Assembly (NCBI GenBank): GCA_009776905.1
Contig: WRMX01000072.1
Span: forward strand, 1-15,377
Source of the DNA: Oscillospiraceae bacterium
GTDB lineage: Bacteria > Bacillota > Clostridia > Oscillospirales > Oscillospiraceae
Direction: 5' to 3'
Length of the DNA: 15,377 bases
Part shown: positions 5,683 to 13,439 of the stretch, one piece after another
Layout: each line of letters starts with the position of its first letter
Position numbering within the stretch: position 1 is the stretch's first letter
Made by a program: the position numbers and the translations under genes
The notes under the pieces: model-generated
What the model saw: only the letters and a program-made list of their open reading frames with translations
What the model was told of the DNA's origin: nothing
The model's database searches: none

Positions 5683-7295
5683 AAGCTCGATGCCTTCTGC
5701 TGATTGCCGCGCTTTTCGCTTGCCTTGTAGTCTTTTGCGGCTGCCATGGGTCGCGAGGGCTCAATGAGTTTGTGATCCCGGATAGTTTTGATGTGACGAG
5801 AAAACACGAAATCACGTTTTGGGCGAAAAATGACACGAACAAGACCCAAACAGAGATATACAGGAAGGCGATTGCCGATTTTGAAACGTTATACCCGAAT
5901 ATATCGGTAGCCATGCGCCTGTATACTGACTACGGAAGGATATATAACGACGTAATCACGAATATATCCACAAATACGACCCCGAATGTCTGTATCACAT
6001 ATCCGGACCACATCGCGACATATTTGACGGGGAAAAACACGGTTGTCCCTCTGGATGGCTTGCTCTCCGATGCCGCATACGGCCTTGGCGGAAGCGAAGT
6101 AAGATTCACTTCACCCGGGCAGTCGGAAGTCATCGGGCAGTTTTTGAACGAATGCTACTATGACGGGCATTATTATGCGATGCCGTTCATGCGCTCCACG
6201 GAGGCGTGCTATATTAACAAAACATTCGTCGAAGCCTTGGGATATACGCTCCCCGATTCCCTCACATGGGACTTTATATGGGAGGTCTCCGAGGCGGCGA
6301 TGGCGAAAGCCGATGACGGCACATATCTGCTCAACGGTCAGAATGTTATGATTCCGTTCATTTACAAATCGACGGACAATATGATGATCCAGCAACTCAA
6401 GCAAAAAGGCGCGGGATATTCAACAGATTCAGGCGAGGTAAGGCTGTTCAACGAGACAACGGCGGAGCTGCTGTATACAATCGCCGAGCACGCAAAAAGC
6501 GGCGCGTTTTCCACATTCAAAATCTCCAGCTATCCCGGGAATTTCCTCAATGCGGGTCAGTGCGTTTTCGCCATCGACTCCACTGCGGGCGCGTCATGGA
6601 TGGGGACGGACGCTCCTCTTACGGATATCAGCGGCGACAAGCTTGTCAGATTCGAGACCGCTGTCATGCCCATACCGCAATTTGACCCCGAAAATCCGCA
6701 GATGCTGTCCCAGGGGCCTTCCGTCTGCGTCTTTAATAAAGATGACCCGCAGGAAGTCATGGCATCATGGCTGTTCGCGCAATTCCTACTGACCGATGGC
6801 GTGCAGACGGCATATGCGCAAACCGAAGGGTATATTCCGGTTACTTTGACTGCGCAAAATTCCAATCAATATCTTGACTATCTGTCGAGGAGCGGGGAGG
6901 ACAACTCTTTATATTATTATGTGAAGATTGAAGCATCCGAATTGCTGCTCGACAACATCGGCAATACGTTCATCACGCCTGTCTGGAACGGTTCAGCTTC
7001 GCTCCGCGATGCGGCGGGGCAGCTCATTGAGGAAGCAGTGAAATCTGTCAGGAGAAAGGAAACCATTGACTCGTCATATGTCGAAAAGCTTTTTGGCGAC
7101 GTGTCAAAATTATATCGCCTCGATCAGAAGGGCGGGCAGAGCTTGTCAACAAACGGCGGCGGCGCGGAGTTGGGCGCGCTGCCGAGGACGGCAATGATTC
7201 TTTTGATGTCGCTTGCGGCAGCGTGGGTATGCATCATAATATACGCATGCGCCCGCGCTATTAAAAAATTCCTTGTTTTGTCGCAAAATAGCTAG
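5679..7295 (+). CDS. Extracellular solute-binding lipoprotein of the ABC importer, with C-terminal membrane helix
   Basis: Captures the substrate outside the cell and delivers it to the two permeases. It has 538 residues. The ATG at 5679 overlaps the permease stop, with GGAGGG (5665-5670) in front. The signal peptide MKARCLLLIAALFACLVVFC is followed by GC, so Cys22 is the likely lipidated residue (Cys20 is an alternative). The mature part fits the family 1 binding-protein fold: HEITFWAKND near 45, PNVCITYPDHIATYL near 105, MPFMRSTEACYINKTF near 168, and TWDFIWEVSEAAM. Unusually, the protein ends with a hydrophobic helix (LPRTAMILLMSLAAAWVCI, from about 501) followed by RAIKK and a short tail, which predicts a second membrane anchor. 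It is longer than a typical 400-450-residue family member. Substrate unknown; a sugar or oligosaccharide is inferred from the permease type. Confidence 0.88.
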   Translation: MKARCLLLIAALFACLVVFCGCHGSRGLNEFVIPDSFDVTRKHEITFWAKNDTNKTQTEIYRKAIADFETLYPNISVAMRLYTDYGRIYNDVITNISTNTTPNVCITYPDHIATYLTGKNTVVPLDGLLSDAAYGLGGSEVRFTSPGQSEVIGQFLNECYYDGHYYAMPFMRSTEACYINKTFVEALGYTLPDSLTWDFIWEVSEAAMAKADDGTYLLNGQNVMIPFIYKSTDNMMIQQLKQKGAGYSTDSGEVRLFNETTAELLYTIAEHAKSGAFSTFKISSYPGNFLNAGQCVFAIDSTAGASWMGTDAPLTDISGDKLVRFETAVMPIPQFDPENPQMLSQGPSVCVFNKDDPQEVMASWLFAQFLLTDGVQTAYAQTEGYIPVTLTAQNSNQYLDYLSRSGEDNSLYYYVKIEASELLLDNIGNTFITPVWNGSASLRDAAGQLIEEAVKSVRRKETIDSSYVEKLFGDVSKLYRLDQKGGQSLSTNGGGAELGALPRTAMILLMSLAAAWVCIIIYACARAIKKFLVLSQNS

Positions 7296-7301
7296 TATAA
7301 T
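7273..7301 (+). promoter_or_regulatory. Promoter of the lipoprotein gene, overlapping the end of the binding-protein gene
   Basis: TTGTTT (7273-7278) and a perfect TATAAT (7296-7301) are 17 bp apart. The -35 box and most of the spacer lie in the last codons and stop of the preceding gene, so the lipoprotein can be expressed apart from the importer operon. The start codon lies about 31 bases after the -10 box. Confidence 0.7.
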
Positions 7302-7332
7302 ATGCCATATTAAAAAAATTGAGGAGAGTGCA

Positions 7333-8082
7333 ATGAAAAAGTTTCTGGCAATTCTTTTGGCCTTGACAATAGCCTTGGCCATAGCCGGCTGCGGTAAAAA
7401 AGCAGACGACGCAAGCGCAAAAGACCCGAAATCCGCAGGAGTCATGACACATGCCGAATACATCGCGGCAGAGCTCGACACAAAAGTTGTGATCGAAACG
7501 TATGTCCAGGCAAAGCAATCATGGTGGGACGACAAAGCGACGGTATACACGCAAGACAGGGATGGGGCCTATTTCCTGTATAACATGGCCTGCTCCGAAG
7601 CCGATTATGCAAAACTCGAAAAAGGGACAAAGATCAAAGTCACCGGCTTCAAAGCAGAGTGGTCGGGAGAGGTCGAAATCATCGATGCGACCTTTGAAAT
7701 ACTTTCCGGCAGCTTTATCGCCACTGCCAGGGACGTCACGTCGATGCTCGGCACTGATACGCTCATCAGCCACCAAAATGAGTTTGTCGTGTTCAAAGGG
7801 CTCACGGTTGAGTCCTCCGGGAAAAACGATAACGGCGATGATGTCGCGTTCCTGTATAACTGGGACGGCTCGGGCGAGGATGGCAGCGATCTGTATTTCA
7901 ACGTTTCAGTCGGCGGCAAGACATACACATTCACCGTTGAATCTTATCTTTGCGACAATACGACCGCTGTGTATGCGGCCGTCAAAGGTTTAAAAATCGG
8001 CGACAAGATCGACGCGGAAGGTTTTATGTATTGGTATGAAGGGCCGAACCCGCACATCACTTCCGTGACAGCGGCGAAGTAA
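7333..8082 (+). CDS. Lipoprotein of unknown function with two OB-like repeats
   Basis: The ATG at 7333 is preceded by GAGGAGAG and gives 249 residues. The signal peptide MKKFLAILLALTIALAIAGC has a good lipobox with lipidated Cys20; the mature protein would sit on the outer face of the membrane. Two halves look related. The first (about 49-122) has VVIETYVQA, then AYFLYNMACSE, then LEKGTKIKVTGFKAEWSGEV. The second (about 150-246) has FVVFKGLTVE, then AFLYNWDGSGED, then LKIGDKIDAEGFMYWYEGPN. The pattern of strands with a GxKI...GF motif suggests tandem OB-type barrels. I recall similar hypothetical lipoproteins in other clostridia but know no function. It has its own promoter and terminator and is probably monocistronic. 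A link to the importer upstream is possible but not supported beyond adjacency. Confidence 0.8.
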   Translation: MKKFLAILLALTIALAIAGCGKKADDASAKDPKSAGVMTHAEYIAAELDTKVVIETYVQAKQSWWDDKATVYTQDRDGAYFLYNMACSEADYAKLEKGTKIKVTGFKAEWSGEVEIIDATFEILSGSFIATARDVTSMLGTDTLISHQNEFVVFKGLTVESSGKNDNGDDVAFLYNWDGSGEDGSDLYFNVSVGGKTYTFTVESYLCDNTTAVYAAVKGLKIGDKIDAEGFMYWYEGPNPHITSVTAAK

Positions 8083-8104
8083 TCGGTTATTTCCACAAAC
8101 AATT

Positions 8105-8167
8105 GCGGAGCCCGGGGCTGTTGTCCCGGGCTCCGCTGCGATGGTGCGCCCGGCATGGGCGCACCAT
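8105..8167. terminator. Two tandem GC-rich hairpins between convergent genes
   Basis: The first hairpin is a perfect 12-bp stem, GCGGAGCCCGGG (8105-8116) with CCCGGGCTCCGC (8125-8136), and an 8-base loop. Four bases later a perfect 11-bp stem follows, ATGGTGCGCCC (8141-8151) with GGGCGCACCAT (8157-8167), and a 5-base loop. Being perfectly symmetrical they can form in transcripts from either strand, so they probably end both the lipoprotein transcript and the alaS-fakA operon. Neither is followed by a proper T run (plus strand continues TGTTATCATT), so the mechanism may not be standard intrinsic termination. Confidence 0.7.
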
Positions 8168-8172
8168 TGTTA

Positions 8173-9888
8173 TCATTCCGCAGATATGATGTAGTGGTAT
8201 AATGGTTGGCCGCCCCTGATCGTGGATGTTTCGGCTCCCGGCGAAGCGGCGCTGATTCTGCCGGAAACAGCGGCGGAACTCTTTTCATCCACGTCTTCAC
8301 CATAAAAAACAGTAATGAATTCCGGGGAAAAGCCTTGTATTGCAACAGAGACCGCGTCGACCACATCGTCGATTTCCGGCCCGCTGGCAGCGAGCGAATC
8401 TTCCAAAAGCGCGATATACTCGCCTTCCTTAATTTCCTTACCATCATATGATGAATCGCGCGCGGCCATCGTGATTTGCGCGGTATGCACTCGCCATGCT
8501 GCATCGGTCATGCATTCAGCCATATCGTGGACATCTCCTGCGCTATCCGCAGCAAGCATCGCGGACACGCCCTGCGGTATGCTTTTCGTCGGAATCACGA
8601 CGACGCGCTTTTGCGCCAACGGCACGCATTGCTCCGCGGCAAGAATGATGTTCTTGTTGTTCGGCATGACAAAAACAGTCTCAGCGGGAGTTTCATTGAT
8701 TTTCGTCAAGATGTCTTCCGTGGATGGATTCATTGTCTGGCCGCCCGTAATTATGTTGTCCGCACCGAGGTCGCGGAACACCTCCTCAATCCCGTCGCCG
8801 ACACATACGACGACGAAGCCATATTCCTTTAACTGCACCGGAGCTTTAGGTTCCGGCGTTGCATCGGAGGCTTGCGGGGAATTGGCCCCTTGCGTGTTAG
8901 AGACGCCTTGCGTGTTAGAGACGCCTTGCGTGGAAGCGCCATCTTGCGCTATCGCAAGCTGTAATGTCTCCGAATGCTGCTCGCGCATGTTTTCAACCTT
9001 TATCGACAGCAGCGGTCCGTAGGTCAGCGCTTCGGTGAGCACGGCGCCCGGATCGTCGGTGTGGACATGCACCTTGACAATTTCGCCATCGTCGACGACA
9101 ACGATGCTGTCGCCGGACTTGTCGAGGAACATGCGGAGCGGAGCCGTGTCGCTCTTGAACTTGCATTCAGCGATAAATTCCGTGCAATATGTGAAAGTTA
9201 TGTCATCATCGGAGAATTGGCCGAAATCAGCTTTATCGTTGCTTGCCGCTTTTGTGTCTGACTTCGATAATAATTCTCCGCGCAACGATTTCAGCATTCC
9301 GTCGAGAATATATAAATATCCCTTTGCGCCGGCGTCAATCACTCCCGCCTTTTTCAAAACGGGGTTCTGGTTGATGGTATCAGCCAGCGCGATGTAGCCG
9401 GCTTCCAGAGCCTTTTCGAGGATGATCTCGACATCCCCCTCATCTTCCGCAGCGACGACAGCCGCGCCCGCTGCAAGCCTGGACACGGTGAGAATGGTGC
9501 CCTCGGCCGGTTTCATGACTGCTTTATATGCAGAATCGACCCCTGTGACAAGAGCGTGGGCGATTTCTGCCGCATCTGCCGCATCGATATCCTTCAACCT
9601 TCGCGAAAAACCGCGAAACAGCAGGGAGAGGATGACCCCCGAATTGCCGCGCGCTCCGCGCAGCATTGCGCCCGCTGTGATTTCCGCGGCTTGCCCTAGC
9701 GCAGCAGGAGCATCAGCCATGAGCGCCTTTTCGGCCGTTCCTATTGTGAGGCTCATATTTGTCCCTGTATCGCCATCCGGCACGGGGAACACATTCAGCT
9801 CGTTGATTTCTTGTTTATGCAGCTCTATTGCGGCGGCTGCATTTATAACCATTTTTTTGAATATCTCGCCGGTAATCTGCCTTGTCAA
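8173..9888 (-). CDS. fakA: Fatty acid kinase catalytic subunit FakA (DAK2/DegV-type, YloV)
   Basis: Phosphorylates fatty acids held by a FakB partner protein to give acyl-phosphate for phospholipid synthesis; no fakB gene lies in this window. The product has 571 residues, close to the usual 550. The N-terminal DhaL-like nucleotide domain has NVFPVPDGDTGTNMSLT (32-48), with metal/ATP aspartates 38 and 40, and RGARGNSGVILS (77-88), plus KPAEGTILTV and GVIDAGAKGY. The C-terminal part begins near KEYGFVVVCVGDGIEEVF and includes MPNNKNIILAAEQ, typical of the family. The start is TTG at 9888, with GGGGAGG about ten bases upstream; the next Met (13) would cut into the conserved N terminus. A low-complexity linker with a tandem repeat (TQGVSN) joins the halves. 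The asp23 gene lies 18 bp upstream, the same pair as yloU-yloV of Bacillus. Confidence 0.93.
   Translation of the reverse strand: MTRQITGEIFKKMVINAAAAIELHKQEINELNVFPVPDGDTGTNMSLTIGTAEKALMADAPAALGQAAEITAGAMLRGARGNSGVILSLLFRGFSRRLKDIDAADAAEIAHALVTGVDSAYKAVMKPAEGTILTVSRLAAGAAVVAAEDEGDVEIILEKALEAGYIALADTINQNPVLKKAGVIDAGAKGYLYILDGMLKSLRGELLSKSDTKAASNDKADFGQFSDDDITFTYCTEFIAECKFKSDTAPLRMFLDKSGDSIVVVDDGEIVKVHVHTDDPGAVLTEALTYGPLLSIKVENMREQHSETLQLAIAQDGASTQGVSNTQGVSNTQGANSPQASDATPEPKAPVQLKEYGFVVVCVGDGIEEVFRDLGADNIITGGQTMNPSTEDILTKINETPAETVFVMPNNKNIILAAEQCVPLAQKRVVVIPTKSIPQGVSAMLAADSAGDVHDMAECMTDAAWRVHTAQITMAARDSSYDGKEIKEGEYIALLEDSLAASGPEIDDVVDAVSVAIQGFSPEFITVFYGEDVDEKSSAAVSGRISAASPGAETSTIRGGQPLYHYIISAE
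8890..8932 (-). repeat. 18-bp tandem repeat inside the fakA linker
   Basis: TTGCGTGTTAGAGACGCC is present at 8890-8907 and exactly again at 8908-8925, followed by a partial third copy (TTGCGTG, 8926-8932). It stays in frame and encodes the six-residue unit TQGVSN in the linker between the kinase domain and the C-terminal domain. In-frame slippage would lengthen or shorten the linker without breaking the protein. Confidence 0.85.
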
Positions 9889-9906
9889 GCAGACACCACC
9901 TCCCCA

Positions 9907-10260
9907 TTAGCCGATGAGCATTGATTCGACATATACATCAACGCATTTTATTTTTATGCCCGTCCCTTGTTCGACTTGGTATCGCACCCTGTGCACAATG
10001 CTTTCGCATATGACCGGTATATTGACGCCTTGGTCGACGGCGATGTGCAGTTCGATCGATATGGTATTGTCGTCGTTATATGTAATGTGGACGCCCTTTC
10101 CCATCGATTCCTTTTTCAGTAGATGCACGAGTCCATCGGAGACGGAGCGCACGGTCATTCCTTTGACGCCAAAGCAGTTTGTGGCGGCGTCGCCGGTGAG
10201 GATCGTGAAGACTTCGCTTGCGATGTTGATGCTTCCGCGTTCGTTTTCAAGCTTTACCAT
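9907..10260 (-). CDS. Asp23/Gls24 family protein (YloU-like)
   Basis: Small protein of the Asp23/DUF322 family, often paired with FakA and linked to envelope or alkaline-stress homeostasis. I chose the ATG at 10260 (117 residues, MVKLENERGSINIASEVF) because GGAGG is seven bases before it; the upstream ATG at 10266 is only one base from that site. Family features are NERGSINIASEVFTILTGDAA at the start, the central FGVKGMTVRS, and the C-terminal VRYQVEQGTGIKIKCVDVYV. There is no signal peptide or membrane helix, so it is cytosolic or membrane-associated through partners. It lies 27 bp after the HIT gene and 18 bp before fakA, so co-regulation with fakA is near certain. Its exact biochemical role is not settled for the family. 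Confidence 0.92.
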   Translation of the reverse strand: MVKLENERGSINIASEVFTILTGDAATNCFGVKGMTVRSVSDGLVHLLKKESMGKGVHITYNDDNTISIELHIAVDQGVNIPVICESIVHRVRYQVEQGTGIKIKCVDVYVESMLIG

Positions 10261-10287
10261 AAACATACCTCCCTGCTGTAAATATCA

Positions 10288-10638
10288 TCACTCAGTTGCT
10301 ACTAATCCCGTTCCAAGCGGCTTGCCGCCTAATATGTGGAAATGCAAATGGAGCACGGTTTGCCCGCTGTCCGGCCCGGAGTTAGCTATGATCCGAAATC
10401 CACCGGACAATCCCTCACTATTTGCGATTTTCGCGGCAGCAACCAAGCATTTTGCCGCAAGATGCGAATTATTTTCGTCAATATCTGCAGCGGACGCAAT
10501 ATGCTCCTTTGGCACGACAAGTATATGCACCGGCGCCTGTGGCGTAATGTCGCGAAATGCATATACATATTCGTCCTCATACACTCGCTGCGATGGTATC
10601 TCGCCATTTATGATTTTACAAAACAGACAGTCTGACAA
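10288..10638 (-). CDS. HIT-family nucleotide hydrolase (HINT-like)
   Basis: Histidine-triad protein of 116 residues, likely hydrolysing adenosine or guanosine phosphoramidates (possibly aminoacyl-AMP adducts). The catalytic triad reads HLHFHILGG with His97, His99 and His101. The N terminus CLFCKIINGEIPS carries the Cys4/Cys7 pair that, with two His, binds zinc in many HINT proteins. ITPQAPVHILVVPKEHI and NSGPDSGQTVLHLH are characteristic. The start is TTG at 10638, seven bases after a strong GGAGG (10644-10650 region); no ATG is available nearby. The gene sits 21 bp after alaS. Since HINT proteins can remove aminoacyl-AMP adducts made by tRNA synthetases, the neighbourhood with alaS is suggestive, but this is inference. 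Confidence 0.93.
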   Translation of the reverse strand: MSDCLFCKIINGEIPSQRVYEDEYVYAFRDITPQAPVHILVVPKEHIASAADIDENNSHLAAKCLVAAAKIANSEGLSGGFRIIANSGPDSGQTVLHLHFHILGGKPLGTGLVATE

Positions 10639-10659
10639 GGGAACACCTCCTCTGTAGCC

Positions 10660-13311
10660 TCAATTGCCGGCATGCGACAATGACTTTGCGACCATTATGT
10701 CCAATGTATCGAGCGCTTCGCGCAATAACCCGGCATCCTTGCCGCCGCCCATTGCGAAATCCGGCTTGCCCCCGCCGGAGCCGCCGCAATGCTTAGAAAC
10801 CTCGCGTATTATGTCGCCGGCTTTGATGCCTCTGTCGATGGCAGATTTGCCGCAAGCCGCAACAATCGTAATTTTCCCATCGTTGACTGCCGCCAGCACG
10901 GCGACGACGTCCGGAGAACGGTCGCGCAGCGAATCCGACATCTGCCTGAGCTTGTCGCTGTTTGCGCCGTCGATGATTGAGGCAACCAACTGCAAGCCTT
11001 CAATAGGCTTCGCATTATTGAGCAACTGCTCCGATTCGCTTCCGGCAGCCTTAGCCCCCTCGGACTCAAGTTTTGCGCGAAGGTCGCGAATGGTTTGAAG
11101 GCTTTGCTCCGCTTTCATGATCACGTCGGCAGGAGCCCCTGCCTTTAATATTCCGGACAACGTCGAGAGATGCCCTCGTGCCACGTTCAGAGCATCAATA
11201 GTCACCATGCCTGTCGTAGCCTCAATGCGGCGCACTCCTGATGCGACCGAGAACTCCGATGACAATGAGAATGCGCCCGCTTTCGCGGTATTGTCAAGGT
11301 GCGTTCCTCCGCATAGCTCGATGGAGTAGTCACCTCCGATTTTGACAACACGGACAACGTCGCCATATTTTTCCCCGAACAGAGCTATTGCGCCAAGGTC
11401 TCTGGCATCGTTCAATGGCATTTCGTCCACACAGATGCTCAGACCGTCGAGAATCGCGGCATTGACCTTTGACTCAACTTCAGCAAGCTCGTCGGCAGTG
11501 AGCGCGGAATAGTGCGTGAAATCAAACCTGAGCTTATCAGGCTCGACCAGAGAACCCGCCTGGCGGACATGCTCTCCGAGCGTGGAGCGCAGCGCTTCGT
11601 GCAAAAGATGCGTTGCCGAATGCGCGCGCATGATCGCCTTTCGGCGCGAAACGTCGATTTCGGCGGTTGCCGCGCTGTCGACGCTGATCTCGCCGCTGCG
11701 GACCTTCCCATGATGCAGATACTTGCCGCCATTGTTCTGTTGAACGTTCCGAACGTCGAAAACCGCATTGCCGCACGATATTGTGCCGAAATCTGCAGAC
11801 TGCCCGCCCATTTCAGCGTAAAACGGCGTCTTATCAAGCACGATCGTCCCTTCGTCTCCCTCGCGTATCGAAGCGCATAGCTCGCCTTGCGCGACAATCG
11901 CAAGAACCAAAGCATTATCGCGCAAGTTCTCATAGCCGGAAAAGATCGTGGGAGTATTATCCAGCCCCAAATCGATGCCGGCCCATGCGAGGTCGCCGAG
12001 CAGCTCCCGCGCCTTTCTCGCGCGCGAACGTTGCTCGTCCATATGTTTGTCGAATGAGATGAGATCGACATCAAGACCGTTCTCCGCGAGGATTTCGACG
12101 GTGAGATCAGGGGGGAATCCGTATGTATCGTAAAGTTTGAACGCATCTTCCCCGGACAGGGTTTTCTCCCCTGCCGCGATGCATTGTTCCATGAATCCGT
12201 TGAGTATCGTCGTCCCGACATCGATCGTTTTGCCGAAATTTTCCTCTTCGATGCGAATGATGCGGGCGATAAACCCCTTCTTTTCAACGAGGTCGGGATA
12301 TGCGCTTTTATTATTTTCTATAACAGCATCGCACAGCTCATATAGAAACAAACCGTCGATGCCCAGAAGGCGGCCATGTCTGGCAGCTCTGCGCAGCAAC
12401 CGGCGTAGGACGTAGCCTCGCCCTTCGTTGGAAGGCAAAACTCCATCGCAAATCATCATCGTTGAAGAACGGATATGGTCCGTAATGACCCGCAGCGACA
12501 TATCGGATTTCTCAGATTTGCCGTATGCAATCCCGCATATGGCAGAAACCTTATTCATAATGCTGACGATCGTATCGACCTCAAAGAGGTTTTCGACATC
12601 CTGGCAAACGCAAGCGAGCCTCTCCAAGCCAAGCCCGGTGTCAATGTTTTTCTGGCTCAATTCAGAATAATTGCCGCTTCCATCGTTGTCGAATTGAGTG
12701 AAAACATTGTTCCAAATTTCAACATATCTGTCGCAATCGCAACCGGGAGCGCAATCGTCGCTGCCGCAGCCACGAGCCTCCCCGCGGTCGAAATACACTT
12801 CCGAGCAGGGGCCGCAAGGCCCTGAGCCATGATCCCAGAAGTTGTCTTCCTTGCCGAGCTTTACAATGCGCTCCGGAGCGATGCCAATCTCGTCTTTCCA
12901 GATATTATACGCTTGCTCGTCCTCAATATAGACAGATGGATAGAGCAGAGCGGGGTCCATGCCCAATCGCTCCGTTAAAAATTCCCAGCACCAGGCAATG
13001 GCCTCTGATTTAAAATAGTCTCCGAAAGAAAAGTTGCCGAGCATCTCGAAATATGTCCCATGCCGCGCGGTCTTGCCGACATTCTCGATGTCTCCGGTGC
13101 GGACGCATTTCTGGCAGGTACATACCCGCTTGCGCGGAGGTTCCTGCTCGCCCGTGAACCATGGTTTCATCGGCGCCATGCCCGAGTTGATAAGCAGAAG
13201 CGATGCGTCATTTTGCGGTATCAACGGAAAGCTCTGCAAGCGTAAATGGTCCTTTTCTTCAAAGAACGACAGGAACATCTCTCTGAGTTCGTTTAGGCCG
13301 TATTTCTTCAA
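10660..13311 (-). CDS. alaS: Alanine--tRNA ligase
   Basis: Charges tRNA-Ala with alanine and edits mischarged Ser/Gly. I start it at TTG 13311, giving 883 residues beginning MKKYGLNELREMFLSFF, which matches the usual N terminus, with AAGGAGG 11 bases upstream. The frame runs on to 13509 but that would translate the promoter and leader. The class II core includes NSGMAPMKPWF (42-52) and motif 2 RHGTYFEMLGNFSFGDYF (83-100). A four-Cys insert GCGSDDCAPGCDCD (181-194) is common in clostridial AlaRS. The editing domain carries the zinc residues HSATH (His564, His568) and CGGTH (Cys667, His671). The C-terminal DHHA1 part has GGSGGGKPDFAMGGGK. All key residues are present. It heads the operon alaS-HIT-asp23-fakA. 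Confidence 0.97.
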   Translation of the reverse strand: MKKYGLNELREMFLSFFEEKDHLRLQSFPLIPQNDASLLLINSGMAPMKPWFTGEQEPPRKRVCTCQKCVRTGDIENVGKTARHGTYFEMLGNFSFGDYFKSEAIAWCWEFLTERLGMDPALLYPSVYIEDEQAYNIWKDEIGIAPERIVKLGKEDNFWDHGSGPCGPCSEVYFDRGEARGCGSDDCAPGCDCDRYVEIWNNVFTQFDNDGSGNYSELSQKNIDTGLGLERLACVCQDVENLFEVDTIVSIMNKVSAICGIAYGKSEKSDMSLRVITDHIRSSTMMICDGVLPSNEGRGYVLRRLLRRAARHGRLLGIDGLFLYELCDAVIENNKSAYPDLVEKKGFIARIIRIEEENFGKTIDVGTTILNGFMEQCIAAGEKTLSGEDAFKLYDTYGFPPDLTVEILAENGLDVDLISFDKHMDEQRSRARKARELLGDLAWAGIDLGLDNTPTIFSGYENLRDNALVLAIVAQGELCASIREGDEGTIVLDKTPFYAEMGGQSADFGTISCGNAVFDVRNVQQNNGGKYLHHGKVRSGEISVDSAATAEIDVSRRKAIMRAHSATHLLHEALRSTLGEHVRQAGSLVEPDKLRFDFTHYSALTADELAEVESKVNAAILDGLSICVDEMPLNDARDLGAIALFGEKYGDVVRVVKIGGDYSIELCGGTHLDNTAKAGAFSLSSEFSVASGVRRIEATTGMVTIDALNVARGHLSTLSGILKAGAPADVIMKAEQSLQTIRDLRAKLESEGAKAAGSESEQLLNNAKPIEGLQLVASIIDGANSDKLRQMSDSLRDRSPDVVAVLAAVNDGKITIVAACGKSAIDRGIKAGDIIREVSKHCGGSGGGKPDFAMGGGKDAGLLREALDTLDIMVAKSLSHAGN

Positions 13312-13342
13312 CGGGTAATTTACCTCCTTGGCGGTAATAATC

Positions 13343-13365
13343 CACGCCCGGTGAGGTAGGGCGTG
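13343..13365 (-). promoter_or_regulatory. Hairpin in the alaS 5' leader
   Basis: CACGCCC (13343-13349) and GGGCGTG (13359-13365) form a perfect 7-bp stem with a 9-base loop in the roughly 88-base leader of alaS, just upstream of the AAGGAGG site (13323-13329). The loop on the minus strand contains TACCTCACC, which could pair with the GAGGT of that ribosome binding site. No T-box sequence, specifier loop or terminator is visible. A role in translation control is speculative. Confidence 0.4.
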
Positions 13366-13405
13366 AACAGGAGCCCTTCGCGCGGGTCGCTGTGATTTAT
13401 GGACA

Positions 13406-13434
13406 ATTCTATATTGGAGCGGCGCAGTTGTCAA
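13406..13434 (-). promoter_or_regulatory. Sigma-A promoter of the alaS operon
   Basis: On the minus strand a perfect TTGACA (13429-13434) and TAGAAT (13406-13411) are 17 bp apart. Transcription would begin near 13399, leaving a leader of about 88 bases before the TTG at 13311. No other good promoter is seen in the short gaps between alaS, HIT, asp23 and fakA, so this one probably drives all four. Confidence 0.82.
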
Positions 13435-13439
13435 CTTAT

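Noticed and set aside
8890..8932. CRISPR-like array
   Set aside because: Only two full units with no spacers, in frame inside fakA, so it is a simple coding tandem repeat.
10664..12825. Many plus-strand ORFs across the alaS gene
   Set aside because: They are antisense to a full-length conserved gene, lack ribosome binding sites and match no family I know.
13312..13399. T-box riboswitch in the alaS leader
   Set aside because: The leader is only about 88 bases, and no specifier stem, T-box sequence or terminator/antiterminator pair is visible.
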